Below, one piece after another: positions 8,402-16,509 of a DNA stretch of 64,000 nucleotides (its first letter is position 1; every line of letters begins with the position of its first letter). The notes below the pieces were generated by a model. The model made no database searches. It was not told the origin of the DNA and was given only the letters and a program-made list of their open reading frames with translations. Position numbers and translations under genes: made by a program. Origin of the DNA: Streptomyces mangrovi (GTDB lineage: Bacteria; Actinomycetota; Actinomycetes; Streptomycetales; Streptomycetaceae); assembly GCF_900114215.1 (NCBI RefSeq), contig NZ_FOSG01000017.1, positions 62,001-126,000 of the forward strand. Reading direction: 5' to 3'.

Positions 8402-8652
8402 TCGCAGCCGGCCTTCTCGCAGCAGACCTTGAGCACCTGCCCGACGGTCTCGACCTCGTCGAAGTCCTTGGGCTTGACGGGTATGTCCAGGTCCCGCCTG
8501 ATGGACTGGCTCAGCTCCACCATGTCGAGGGAGTCGATCTCCAGATCGTCGAGCGAGGCATCGACGACGATGTCGGACCGGTCGACCCCGAGGTCCACCA
8601 GTGCGTCCGCGACGAAGGTTTCGATGGCCTTGCGGTCGAGCGTGAGAGACAT
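8398..8652 (-). CDS. Acyl carrier protein
   Basis: An 84-residue carrier protein with the phosphopantetheine attachment motif EIDSLDMVEL (Ser41) and the usual four-helix spacing. The ATG at 8652 has a strong GAGGAGAA ribosome site. It follows a 97-bp gap after the radical SAM gene that contains a very stable hairpin, and it is translationally coupled to the ketosynthase downstream. An oddity is the C-terminus, VCCEKAGCE. Three cysteines in the last nine residues are unusual for an ACP and could form a disulfide, bind metal or contact the radical SAM or diiron partner. It is expected to carry the growing chain and perhaps to present it to the tailoring enzymes. Confidence 0.92.
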   Translation of the reverse strand: MSLTLDRKAIETFVADALVDLGVDRSDIVVDASLDDLEIDSLDMVELSQSIRRDLDIPVKPKDFDEVETVGQVLKVCCEKAGCE

Positions 8653-8684
8653 GCTTCTCCTCGGGTGCGGTGTGGGAGGAAGGG

Positions 8685-8724
8685 GCCGCCGGAGGCCGGC
8701 CGGTGAAGGCCGGCCTCCGGCGGC
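8685..8724. terminator. 17-bp perfect stem-loop between radical SAM and ACP genes
   Basis: GCCGCCGGAGGCCGGCC and its exact reverse complement flank a six-base loop, within the gap separating the radical SAM stop from the ACP start. There is no T-run on either strand. It could be a partial terminator, an RNA-processing barrier or a stabiliser that sets a different ACP level relative to the upstream genes. Confidence 0.7.
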
Positions 8725-8753
8725 TTCCGGAAAGCTCGGGCGCTTCCGGTCGG

Positions 8754-9875
8754 TCAGGCACCGACCGTGTCGGCCCTGCTCGCGTGGAAGGGGGACCAGT
8801 ACCACTGCCGCCAGTAGCTCTCGGCGATGTCCAGCCACTCCTCGAGTCGCTCCGCGCTGTCGAGGAAGCGGTTGGCGCTGACCACGAGCCAGCTGTAGAC
8901 GGCCTGGCTGTCCCGGCAGCCGTTGCAGTCGCCCGAGGTGCAGCAGAACTGGAGCGACTCGTAGTCGGCGCCCCAGGCGTTGAAGCCCGGGATGACCGGG
9001 TTGCCGTTGGTCACCCGCTCGGCGTGGTCCGGGTGGTCCACGCTGAGGCTGGGGCAGACGTCGTAGCCGAACCGCCCGCCCCAGTGGGTGGTGCCGGTGA
9101 TCAGCGTCCGGATGAAGTAGGGGTGGCTGACGACGGTCTCCGGGTAGAGCTCCTTGACCCGGAGGGCCTCGTCGAGGACGCGCTTCTCGTTCTCGATCCG
9201 GATCGGGTTGTCCGAGCCGTGCTCGCTGTAGAAGTTGAAGGTGACGATGTTGCCGTTGTCGGCGATCTTCCGGACCGTGGGCTCGATGTGGTCCAGGCCG
9301 GACTCCGAGAGCGCGAAGATGAACATCACCCGCGAGTCGTCCCGGTAGTGGGAGAGCGCCGTGTCGAAGAGGCCGGTGAACTTCGATCCGTTGACGCGGA
9401 TGGCGCGCAGATCGTCGTCGAGCGGACCGCCGCCGAAGATGCTGACGGCGACGGCGATCCTCTCGAAGCCTTGCAGGGGCATGGGACGCAGGCCGTTGGT
9501 GGAGATGGTGATGTAGGGCAGTTCCTCGACGAACACCTCGACGCGCTGCGGGACGAGCGTCGGCTCGCCGCCGATCAGCGTGGCCTGGTTCACCCCGTCC
9601 TCGCGCAGTCGGCGGGTGAAGGCGCGGATCTTGGCGAGGTCGCGTTCCTCGCTCACCGCGGAGTCGAAACCGCCCTCGAAGTACCAGCAGCCCTTGCAGC
9701 GGATGTTGCACGCGTTGGTGAGATGCACCTCGCAGGAGCGGACGGCGCGTCCCTGGCGGCGCAGTCGGTGCAGCCGCTCGGCCAGGTCGGGCCGGTCCTG
9801 GAGGAGGGCCGCGGTGCGTTCCTTGGCCTCTCTGCGGCTCAGCGGGCGCTGCGCGATCGTGACGGGTATTGCCAT
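8754..9875 (-). CDS. Radical SAM enzyme with extra C-terminal cysteines
   Basis: A 373-residue radical S-adenosylmethionine protein. The [4Fe-4S]-binding CxxxCxxC motif is NACNIRCKGC (Cys56, Cys60, Cys63), followed by the GGEPTL SAM-binding motif. The C-terminal third has a second cysteine group, FCCTSGDCNGC (Cys311, 312, 317, 320), plus another cysteine in YDVCPSL. These could ligate an auxiliary cluster, as in SPASM or twitch proteins, though the spacing is not a textbook SPASM pattern. The ATG at 9875 is preceded by GAGGAG. It is second in the operon, 35 bp after the diiron gene. A carbon-centred radical modification of the acyl chain is the natural inference; the reaction cannot be specified. 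Confidence 0.82.
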   Translation of the reverse strand: MAIPVTIAQRPLSRREAKERTAALLQDRPDLAERLHRLRRQGRAVRSCEVHLTNACNIRCKGCWYFEGGFDSAVSEERDLAKIRAFTRRLREDGVNQATLIGGEPTLVPQRVEVFVEELPYITISTNGLRPMPLQGFERIAVAVSIFGGGPLDDDLRAIRVNGSKFTGLFDTALSHYRDDSRVMFIFALSESGLDHIEPTVRKIADNGNIVTFNFYSEHGSDNPIRIENEKRVLDEALRVKELYPETVVSHPYFIRTLITGTTHWGGRFGYDVCPSLSVDHPDHAERVTNGNPVIPGFNAWGADYESLQFCCTSGDCNGCRDSQAVYSWLVVSANRFLDSAERLEEWLDIAESYWRQWYWSPFHASRADTVGA

Positions 9876-9910
9876 CTGACGAAGCTCCTCGGTGTAGGGG
9901 CGGCTGCCTG

Positions 9911-10630
9911 TCACTCGGGAACGCGCAGTCCCAGGCGCTCGATCCGGGGGGTGACCTTCGCGCGCCACACATCGCACGCCTCGCCGTTGGTGGTCTTGCG
10001 CAGCCCGAAGCGCACGGCGAGCCGGGCCCGTTCCGACCGGGGGCTGCCGAAGATCTTCACGAAGGTCGGCCAGAGCCGGTCCAGAGCCCGCTGCAGTTCG
10101 TAGCGGCCCTCCTCGGTCTCCGCGAAGTTGCGGCACACCCGGGCGCCATGGGCGATGTGGATCTTCTCGTCCTGGATGATGGTGCGCACCGCCTCGGCCC
10201 AGGGCTTGTAACTGCTGTGAGCGAACTCGGAGATCATCACCATCGCGGTCTCTTCCCCGATGTACGAGAAGATGCCGCGCTCGGCCCATGTGGTGCAGGT
10301 GTGCAGCGTCTGGTCGGCGAACAGGGTCCGCTCGGCGAGCGTCTGCTTCTCCATGTAGCCGGTGTCCACGCCGACACCGGCCAGCACCCGCTTGCCGATC
10401 TTGTAGTGGTCGTACTCCTCGACCGCGCGCTCGGCGCAGACCTGACGCTCTTCGGCGTTGGGCGCCAGCGGCAGGAAGACCTGTATGTAGTCGTCGCCTC
10501 CGGAGAGCTCTCCCTCGGTGTTGACCATCATCTGCCGGAGGCAGATCTCCCGGTACTCCTCCGGCATCGCCAGGAACTCCTCCGGGGTCCGGACGACGAC
10601 TTCCTCATCCGTCGGAATGGACACACTCAT
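9911..10630 (-). CDS. PaaA/PaaC-like ferritin-fold diiron protein
   Basis: A 239-residue helical protein resembling the phenylacetyl-CoA epoxidase catalytic subunit family (PaaA_PaaC type). Candidate diiron ligands are E72-x-x-H75 (EEYDHY) and E155-x-x-H158 (DEKIHIAHG), with further acidic residues at 39-41 and 126-135. The NTEGELSGGDDYIQ and SSYKPWAEA segments also look PaaA-like. In the Paa system this fold activates O2 on a CoA thioester. Here no PaaB, C, D or E partners are present, so reductant and partner are unknown and the substrate may be an acyl-ACP. It is the first gene of the operon. ATG at 10630 has an AGGT element upstream. Confidence 0.75.
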   Translation of the reverse strand: MSVSIPTDEEVVVRTPEEFLAMPEEYREICLRQMMVNTEGELSGGDDYIQVFLPLAPNAEERQVCAERAVEEYDHYKIGKRVLAGVGVDTGYMEKQTLAERTLFADQTLHTCTTWAERGIFSYIGEETAMVMISEFAHSSYKPWAEAVRTIIQDEKIHIAHGARVCRNFAETEEGRYELQRALDRLWPTFVKIFGSPRSERARLAVRFGLRKTTNGEACDVWRAKVTPRIERLGLRVPE

Positions 10631-10678
10631 GACCTGTACCTCACTCAGTCGGTTTCGTTTCGGAGAACCAGTGGACGA

Positions 10679-10707
10679 CTAACGGGCCGCGTGGCTGCGC
10701 GGGCTCA
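10679..10707 (-). CDS. Candidate 9-residue leader ORF (MSPRSHAAR) ahead of the acyl cluster
   Basis: An ATG preceded by GGAGGGAT at near-ideal distance opens a nine-codon frame ending in TAG, 48 bp upstream of the diiron gene start. The ribosome site is stronger than that of the first structural gene. It could be a translated leader influencing the operon, or chance. The sequence does not match the sulfur-gene leader peptides known from actinobacteria. Confidence 0.3.
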
Positions 10708-10975
10708 TATCCCTCCAGTGGACGTCGGTGTGCTCGATGCGGGAGATCCGACAGGACAGGCGGAGGACCGCCCTCCGGCCTCACGGGGTAACGGCCGGTT
10801 CCGGCCGGTTCCGGCCGGGGCGAACGGTGGTCCGCGTCGTCCGACGGAACCGCGAAGCCGCCGTCGGGGCCGTCGGACGGACCGGTCGTCGCCGGCTCCT
10901 TCGCCGTCCGCGTCCGGTACCGAGTCCAGGGGCACCGTCCGTCCGGGCGCCGGTCCCGTCGGGCGTTTGCGCGGG

Positions 10976-11149
10976 TCAGGGGGCTGCGGGGGTCCGGGAA
11001 CGTGGGCCGAGGTCTGCCCCGGGTGCGTGGCCGGGAAATCGTTTTCCAGGTGATGTCACTCGAAGGAACCGCTCGGGCGGAAGTTCTGTGTGGCTCTTGG
11101 TCATGGCATTCGTTGTGCGGCCGATCGAGCTATGCGTCGCAAAGTGCAT
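10976..11149 (-). CDS. Candidate small ORF (57 residues), function unknown
   Basis: ATG at 11149 follows GAGGAG with a six-base spacer. The frame reads MHFATHSSIGRTTNAMTKSH at the start and ends in TGA at 10976. The codons include TTT, AAA, AAT and ACA and do not show the third-position G/C bias of neighbouring genes, so it may be untranslated leader sequence with a fortuitous ribosome site. It resembles no family I know. It points toward the acyl cluster, 345 bp upstream of the diiron gene. Confidence 0.2.
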   Translation of the reverse strand: MHFATHSSIGRTTNAMTKSHTELPPERFLRVTSPGKRFPGHAPGADLGPRSRTPAAP

Positions 11150-12074
11150 ACGCGTCTCCTCGAGTGCCGCTCAGGGCAGCACACAGGCAGGGTTTCAGCG
11201 AAGGTGACCGAGCGGAATAAAAGCCGGCCGGCGCCATGGGCGGCCGCGATCTCGCGGATCAGTTAAACACGCTTCCGGAGCGCGGGGCAAGACACACCGA
11301 ACACCACACGGGGCACTTCCCGGAATTAGCAGTTCCATTTCCATCCACAAGCAGGGAGTTCTCGAATCCGCGCCATAAACGAGAAGGGGGAAAACAAGAC
11401 AGGCGACTTGTCCGCTCACCGGAACCGAATGTCCGGGGTTTGCGCGGAAAAGCTTCGAAAGAGGCCGCGCCGCGAGATTCGGACTCAACCGGCACGGGAG
11501 GAGGGGCCGAAATCTTTCCCTCGAAGCACTTCGGGAACATGGCCGGAATCCACTGTGCGGTGCCGACGACAGCCCGTGCGTTCCCGGCAGGAGGCCGGGA
11601 CTCCGGATTCGCGATCCGCCGGGTTCCCGTCGACGGAATTCCACAGCGGGCCACGGAAAACCGAAAGGACCGCCCCGTCCCGGAACGCGCGTGGCCGATG
11701 GTGCGGCTTCGAGCCGCTGACCGTTTGGCCATGGAGATGGAGTGTGGCGGGGGACGTGAAACACGCAGCGATCACCGGCCGCCGGAGGACCACCGGCCTG
11801 TCAGCCGAGGTGGTCGCCGGACCCGCCACCGGAGCAGATCCGTTGCGGCACGAACGGCATCAGGCCGGGCCTTCGCCCTCGACGGGGCGGGAAGACGGGG
11901 ACACCGGCGGCCCCGGGATCCGGGGCCGCCGCCCCGCCGCCGGCTGCACGGACAGGGAGACGCTCACCGCCGACAGGAGCGGACAGGCCGGAGCACCTTC
12001 CGTTCCGGCCCGTACAGCAAGACTGAGGAGCCGACGGCCGCGAACACATGAGCGCTGACAGAGCGGACGACGCG

Positions 12075-13277
12075 CTACGACGCGGAAACGCCCGCGGTCG
12101 CGAAGGCCTCGGCCAGCCGCCGAAGCCCCTCACGGATCTCCTCGGGAGAGTGAGTGGTGAACGACAACCGCAGTGACGCCGGGTCCGGTGTGCCCGCGAA
12201 GAACGGTGCTCCCGGCACGTAGGCCACGTCGTGTTTGATCACGACGGACAGCAGCTTCGTCGCATCGAGCCCGTCGGGGAGTCTCGCCCAGACGAACATG
12301 CCACCGTCGGGGTGGTTCCATCTGCTCCCCGCCGGCATGGCCTCGGGCAGGGAATCGAGCAACGCGTCCCGGCGCTCGCGGTAGGCGGCACGGACGGTGG
12401 AGAGGTGCGCGGCGAGGTCGCGGTCGCGAAGATATCGGGCGGCCGCCGCCTGGTCGACGGTGGAGGTGTGCAGATCCGCGGACTGCTTGGCGATCACACA
12501 GGCCCGGCGCAGCCGCCCGGGTGCCCGCAGGTAGCCCAGTCGCATTCCCGGCGCCATGATCTTGGAGAAGGTGCCCAGCAGGACCGTACGGTCCGCCGCG
12601 GCCGGCGCCGAGGCGATCCAGGGCACTTCCTCGCCGCTGTAACGGAGTTCGCCGTAGGGATCGTCCTCCACAATCCAGAATCCGTGCCGCTGGGCCACCT
12701 CGGCGACCGCGCGGCGGCGCTTCGCGGGCAGCGTCCGGCCGGTCGGATTCTGGAACGTCGGAACGATGTACAGCAGCTTCGGGCGCTCGCGGACGGCGAT
12801 CTCCTCCAGGGCCGCCGGGTCGATCCCCTGGTCGTCGGTCGGTACGGCCACGATCCGTGTGCCCGCGAACGAGAGGGCCTGCAGAGCGGCCAGATAACAG
12901 GGATCCTCGACCAGGACCACGTCGCCGGGCTCCACCAGCGTGGTGGTCAGCAATGTGAGCGCCTGCTGCGACCCGTTGGTGACGAGAAGGTCATCGGCCT
13001 CGGTCGGAAGGCCCCGCGCGGTCAGCCGGGCCGCGGTGACGGCACGCAACTCGGGGTCGCCCTCGCTGGTGGAGTACTGCAGCGCCCGCTCCGCCTCCTC
13101 GGCCAGCACCCGGTCATAGGCGGCCCGGATGCCTTCGGCGTCGAACAGTTCGGGCGCCGGCAGGCCGCCGGCGAACGAGATCACCTCGGGACGCGAGGTG
13201 AGAGCCAGGATGTCGCGTACGGGCGATGAGCCGACCGAGTTCGCACGGGCGGCAAGTGGTGGCTCAGCAGACTTCAT
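12075..13277 (-). CDS. PLP-dependent aminotransferase, class I/II (LysN/2-aminoadipate type)
   Basis: A 400-residue fold-type I aminotransferase. The substrate loop FAGGLPAPELF, the PLP-contact segment VTNGSQQAL, VPTFQNPTG, EDDPYGELRY and the Schiff-base lysine region TFSKIMAPGMRLGY are all present. There is no N-terminal GntR domain, so it is an enzyme, not a MocR regulator. Best relatives by pattern are 2-aminoadipate or aromatic aminotransferases. The ATG at 13277 lies about ten bases after a TATGCT -10-like box, suggesting leaderless translation; an in-frame start nine codons earlier (13304) is less likely. It stands alone, with a large gap on one side and a divergent GH43 gene on the other, and has no obvious pathway partner. 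Confidence 0.85.
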   Translation of the reverse strand: MKSAEPPLAARANSVGSSPVRDILALTSRPEVISFAGGLPAPELFDAEGIRAAYDRVLAEEAERALQYSTSEGDPELRAVTAARLTARGLPTEADDLLVTNGSQQALTLLTTTLVEPGDVVLVEDPCYLAALQALSFAGTRIVAVPTDDQGIDPAALEEIAVRERPKLLYIVPTFQNPTGRTLPAKRRRAVAEVAQRHGFWIVEDDPYGELRYSGEEVPWIASAPAAADRTVLLGTFSKIMAPGMRLGYLRAPGRLRRACVIAKQSADLHTSTVDQAAAARYLRDRDLAAHLSTVRAAYRERRDALLDSLPEAMPAGSRWNHPDGGMFVWARLPDGLDATKLLSVVIKHDVAYVPGAPFFAGTPDPASLRLSFTTHSPEEIREGLRRLAEAFATAGVSAS

Positions 13278-13716
13278 GTTCGCAGCATAGTCGAGTGCCG
13301 TCACAGCTGAAGCGACTTCCCGGCCGACCCGGAATCTCTTCCGCGCAGGGAAATTGACACCTGGTCAACCATGAGAATGGCCAAAACTCACCGGTCCTTT
13401 CCCGGTCTCGTGCCGATGCGGCGGAGTGGCGGGCAAGGCCGAATTCAACCCAGTCCGGCGACATGGGCAGGGACATCGCGTGTTCGCGGACCGCGTGGGC
13501 CCCACCCGTGATATCCGGGGCTGTCCGGCGGCGCGCACAGGCGGCCGTACTCCATGCCCCGGCAGGCCGGGAAACGCGCCGGTGCGCGGACGTGGTGGTG
13601 GTTCCGGCGCGGCCGGCCCTTCGCGCCCGGCCGTCCCGCACCGGTCGAGCCCGGACACGGGACGCCGTCTAGAATCGCTCCACGGTGCCCGGCGGCTCGA
13701 AGGGAACACGTTTTCC
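13278..13716. promoter_or_regulatory. Divergent intergenic region with a TTGAC/GTCAA dyad
   Basis: No gene is apparent in this gap between the aminotransferase and GH43 genes. It contains the inverted repeat TTGAC-ACCTG-GTCAA at 13354-13368, a possible operator, and the TATGCT box immediately before the aminotransferase start. The operators near 23.2 kb are not repeated here. Confidence 0.4.
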
Positions 13717-15252
13717 TTGCATACCTACGAAAACCCTGTGATCAGTGGGTTCCACCCCGATCCGAGCGTGTGCCGGGTCGGTGACGACTACTACCTGGTG
13801 TGCTCCAGCTTCGAGTACTTCCCCGGACTGCCGCTCTTCCACAGCAGGGACCTCGTGCACTGGGAGCACATCGGCAACGTGCTCGACCGGCCCGGGCAAC
13901 TGCCGCTGCCCCTGCCCGGCTCCAAGGCGTCCGGCGGCCTCTACGCCCCCACGATCCGCCACCACGACGGCCGTTACTGGGTCGTCAACACCAACATCGA
14001 CGGCGGCGGCAACTTCGTCGTCTCGGCCGAGCGGCCCGAAGGGCCGTGGAGCGACCCGGTGTGGATCGACCTGCCCGGGATCGACCCCGACCTGGCGTGG
14101 GAGGAGGACGGCACCTGCTGGTGCGCCTTCTCCGGGTCCGAGGGCGGCATCAACATGGCCAGGATCGACCCGGTCGGGGGCGAGGTGCTGGAGGGGCCCT
14201 TCGCCACATGGTCGGGCAGCGGCCTCAAGTACCCCGAGGCGCCGCACCTCTACCGCATCGGCGACTGGTGGTACCTGCTGATCGCGGAGGGCGGCACGGA
14301 ACGCGGTCACAGCGTCTCCATCGCCCGCGGCCGCTCGCCGCGCGGCCCCTGGGAGGGCGCACCCGCCAATCCTCTGCTGTCCCACAGCGGTACCTCCCGC
14401 TCCATCCAGAACACCGGCCACGCCGACCTGGTGGAGGCTCCCGACGGCAGCTGGTGGATGGTGCTGCTCGGCGTCCGCCCCCGTGGCTTCACGCCCGACG
14501 TGCACGTGCTCGGCCGTGAGACGTTCTTGACCCCTGTGGAGTGGGGTGAGGACGGCTGGCCCGTCGTCGCGCCCGTCCCCGAGAGCCACACGGCCCCGGG
14601 CGGCGCCTGGCATCCGGTTCCGGCCCCGCCCGCCCGTGACGACTTCGACAGTGCCGCTCTCGCGCCGCACTGGATCTCGCCGTTCGCCCGCCCGGAGGGT
14701 TCCTGGTCGCTCACCGAGCGCCCAGGCCGGCTGGTCCTCCACGCCACCGGCCCCACCCTCGACCGTCCCGGGTACACCTTCGTCGGCCGCCGTCAGCAGC
14801 ACCACGACTGCCGTGTCACCGCCGCGATCGACCCGGGTGCGGGACGCGGCGGCCTCTGCGTGCGCCTGGACGAGGCCCACCACTACGAACTGGAGGTCGA
14901 AAACGGGCAGGCCCGCGTCGTCGCCCGGATCGGCCCGCTGCGCCAGACCGTGGCCGGCCGACCGGTCCCGGCCGGACAGCTGACCCTCGCCGTGACGGTC
15001 CGGACGTCCGGCCTCGTGCCCGCGTCGCCCGAACTCACCGACGGCGGGACCACGGGCCCCGACACCCTCGCCTTCTGGCTCGGGGATCCCGGCACCCCCG
15101 GGGCCCGGCCGCTCGCCGAACTGGACGGGCGCTATCTGTCCACCGAGGTCGCCTGTGGCTTCACCGGCCGTGTGATCGGCATGTACGCCACCAAGGGCGC
15201 GGTCGCCTTCGACTGGTTCGAGTACACCCCGGCCTCGGCGCCCTCCGCGTAA
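13717..15252 (+). CDS. GH43 family beta-xylosidase / alpha-L-arabinofuranosidase
   Basis: A 511-residue glycoside hydrolase without a signal peptide, so probably intracellular. The N-terminus, ENPVISGFHPDPSVCRVGDD, is the classic GH43 opening whose HPDPS carries the catalytic base aspartate. YAPTIRHHDGRYW and the KYPEAPHLY segment with the likely general-acid glutamate follow. From about residue 300 on, a beta-sandwich domain of the GH43 C-terminal type is present (for example DDFDSAALAPHW). The start is probably TTG at 13717, eleven bases after AAGGGA, because upstream codons are not GH43-like. Its role is to trim xylo-oligosaccharides or arabinose side chains taken up by the ABC system of the same region. 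Confidence 0.9.
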   Translation: MHTYENPVISGFHPDPSVCRVGDDYYLVCSSFEYFPGLPLFHSRDLVHWEHIGNVLDRPGQLPLPLPGSKASGGLYAPTIRHHDGRYWVVNTNIDGGGNFVVSAERPEGPWSDPVWIDLPGIDPDLAWEEDGTCWCAFSGSEGGINMARIDPVGGEVLEGPFATWSGSGLKYPEAPHLYRIGDWWYLLIAEGGTERGHSVSIARGRSPRGPWEGAPANPLLSHSGTSRSIQNTGHADLVEAPDGSWWMVLLGVRPRGFTPDVHVLGRETFLTPVEWGEDGWPVVAPVPESHTAPGGAWHPVPAPPARDDFDSAALAPHWISPFARPEGSWSLTERPGRLVLHATGPTLDRPGYTFVGRRQQHHDCRVTAAIDPGAGRGGLCVRLDEAHHYELEVENGQARVVARIGPLRQTVAGRPVPAGQLTLAVTVRTSGLVPASPELTDGGTTGPDTLAFWLGDPGTPGARPLAELDGRYLSTEVACGFTGRVIGMYATKGAVAFDWFEYTPASAPSA

Positions 15253-15424
15253 CGCTCGGCCCGCGGCCGCGTACGACGCCTGCGGTCCCGTGCGGGTGCC
15301 GGACGCGGCCTGCCGCGAGGCCGCGCCCCGAGGGTCGGCGGCCGGTGGTGCCGGACCGGGAGGCGCCGGCCGCGGCACCGGCCCGGCGTCCTGGACGGCT
15401 TCTCCGCCGGTTAATCTGTCCCCC

Positions 15425-16483
15425 ATGCCACCTCGACCCGCCGGATCGCGCCCCACCCTGTCCTTGGTGGCCAAAACAGCCGGTACGAGCGTGCCCACCG
15501 TGTCCAAGGTGCTGCGAGGCGGAACCGATGTCTCGGCCGAGACGCGTGTGAAGGTCATGGAAGCCGTGCAGGCCGTCGGCTACACCCGCCGGGCCGGGGC
15601 CAAGAGCGAAGGTGCGCGGGACGAGAGCGGCTTGTCCAACGTGCTCGATCTCGTGGTCACCCACTTCGAGGGGTCATGGGCGAACCTGCTGATAGCCGGG
15701 GTCGGGCGGGAGGCGGCCGCAGCGGGGCTCGATGTCGTGCTGACGCTCGCCGAGCCGCACGGCGACTGGGTGTCGCGGGTCCTGAGAAGGCGCACCATCG
15801 GCACGATCGGGACGCTGGTCGACCCCACCTCGCGGGAGTTCAACGCGCTCAGTGCCGCAGGCGTCCCCGTGGTGCTGATCGATCCGATGAGCACACCGCC
15901 GTCAGGGACGGCGAGCGTCGGCGTGGCGAACTGGGACGGCGGCCGCATGGCCGCCGAGCACCTTCTGTCCCTCGGTCACGAGCGGATGGGGGTCGTCGCC
16001 GGCCACGCCCGCCATCTGTTCAGCCGGGCGCGCGTCGACGGTTTCCGCGCGGCGGCCGACACGGCGACCGGCGGCAGCGCCACGGTGTCCGTGGCCTATG
16101 GCGGATGGAACCGCGCCAAGGCCAAGGCCGCCACCCACACCCTGCTCGACGGCGACCCGGGGATCACGGGGCTCTTCGCCTGCGCGGACTCCATGGCACT
16201 GGGCATCTACGACGCACTGGACGCCCGGGGCCTGCGGATTCCCCAGGACATCAGTGTCATCGGCTTCGACGACCTGCCCGAGGCGCAGTACATCACCCCC
16301 GGGCTGACGACCGTCAGACAGCCCAGCACCGAGCTGGGCGCCGCGGCGGTCAGGCTCCTGATCGAGCTCTCCCGCGGCGAAGAGGGCGGCGCCCGGTCCC
16401 CCGCCCGTATGGAGCTGGCCACCGAGCTGGTCGTCCGTGCCTCCACCGGACCGGCCCCGGCGACCTCGGCGCGACGCCGATGA
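15425..16483 (+). CDS. LacI-family regulator of the arabinoxylan cluster
   Basis: A 352-residue LacI-type repressor. The helix-turn-helix is SLVAKTAGTSVPTVSKVL near residues 13-30. The ligand-binding domain includes FACADSMALGIYDAL and VIGFDDLPEAQYITPGLTTV. The gene follows GH43 by 172 bp. A TAATCT box ends seven bases before the ATG, so the message may start at or near the start codon (leaderless). Its position between GH43 and the hydrolase, GH51 and ABC genes suggests that it controls the hemicellulase cluster, probably by binding the TTTGCGCAAA-type sites near 23.2 kb. The inducer would be a xylo- or arabino-oligosaccharide (inference). Confidence 0.88.
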   Translation: MPPRPAGSRPTLSLVAKTAGTSVPTVSKVLRGGTDVSAETRVKVMEAVQAVGYTRRAGAKSEGARDESGLSNVLDLVVTHFEGSWANLLIAGVGREAAAAGLDVVLTLAEPHGDWVSRVLRRRTIGTIGTLVDPTSREFNALSAAGVPVVLIDPMSTPPSGTASVGVANWDGGRMAAEHLLSLGHERMGVVAGHARHLFSRARVDGFRAAADTATGGSATVSVAYGGWNRAKAKAATHTLLDGDPGITGLFACADSMALGIYDALDARGLRIPQDISVIGFDDLPEAQYITPGLTTVRQPSTELGAAAVRLLIELSRGEEGGARSPARMELATELVVRASTGPAPATSARRR

Positions 16484-16509
16484 CGCGGCCGGGGGCGTCC
16501 CGGCCGGTC

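Larger units (their letters stand above)
10631..12074. other. 1.4-kb AT-richer region without a convincing gene
   Basis: This interval between the diiron gene and the aminotransferase gene contains only the two doubtful small frames described separately. Longer open frames on both strands encode Arg/Gly/Pro-rich low-complexity sequence without recognisable domains and lack codon bias. The part from about 11040 to 11720 is clearly less G+C-rich than the surroundings. It may be an extended regulatory region for the acyl cluster, decayed sequence at a cluster boundary, or both. I saw no clear palindromic operator or transposase remnant. Confidence 0.6.

Noticed and set aside
11236..12058. Long open frames on both strands in the gene-free region (up to 271 codons)
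   Set aside because: The translations are Arg/Gly/Pro-rich, have no domain or ribosome site, and lack the third-position G/C bias of real genes here.
12075..13277. Aminotransferase as a MocR-type regulator
   Set aside because: No N-terminal GntR helix-turn-helix; the protein begins directly with the aminotransferase fold.
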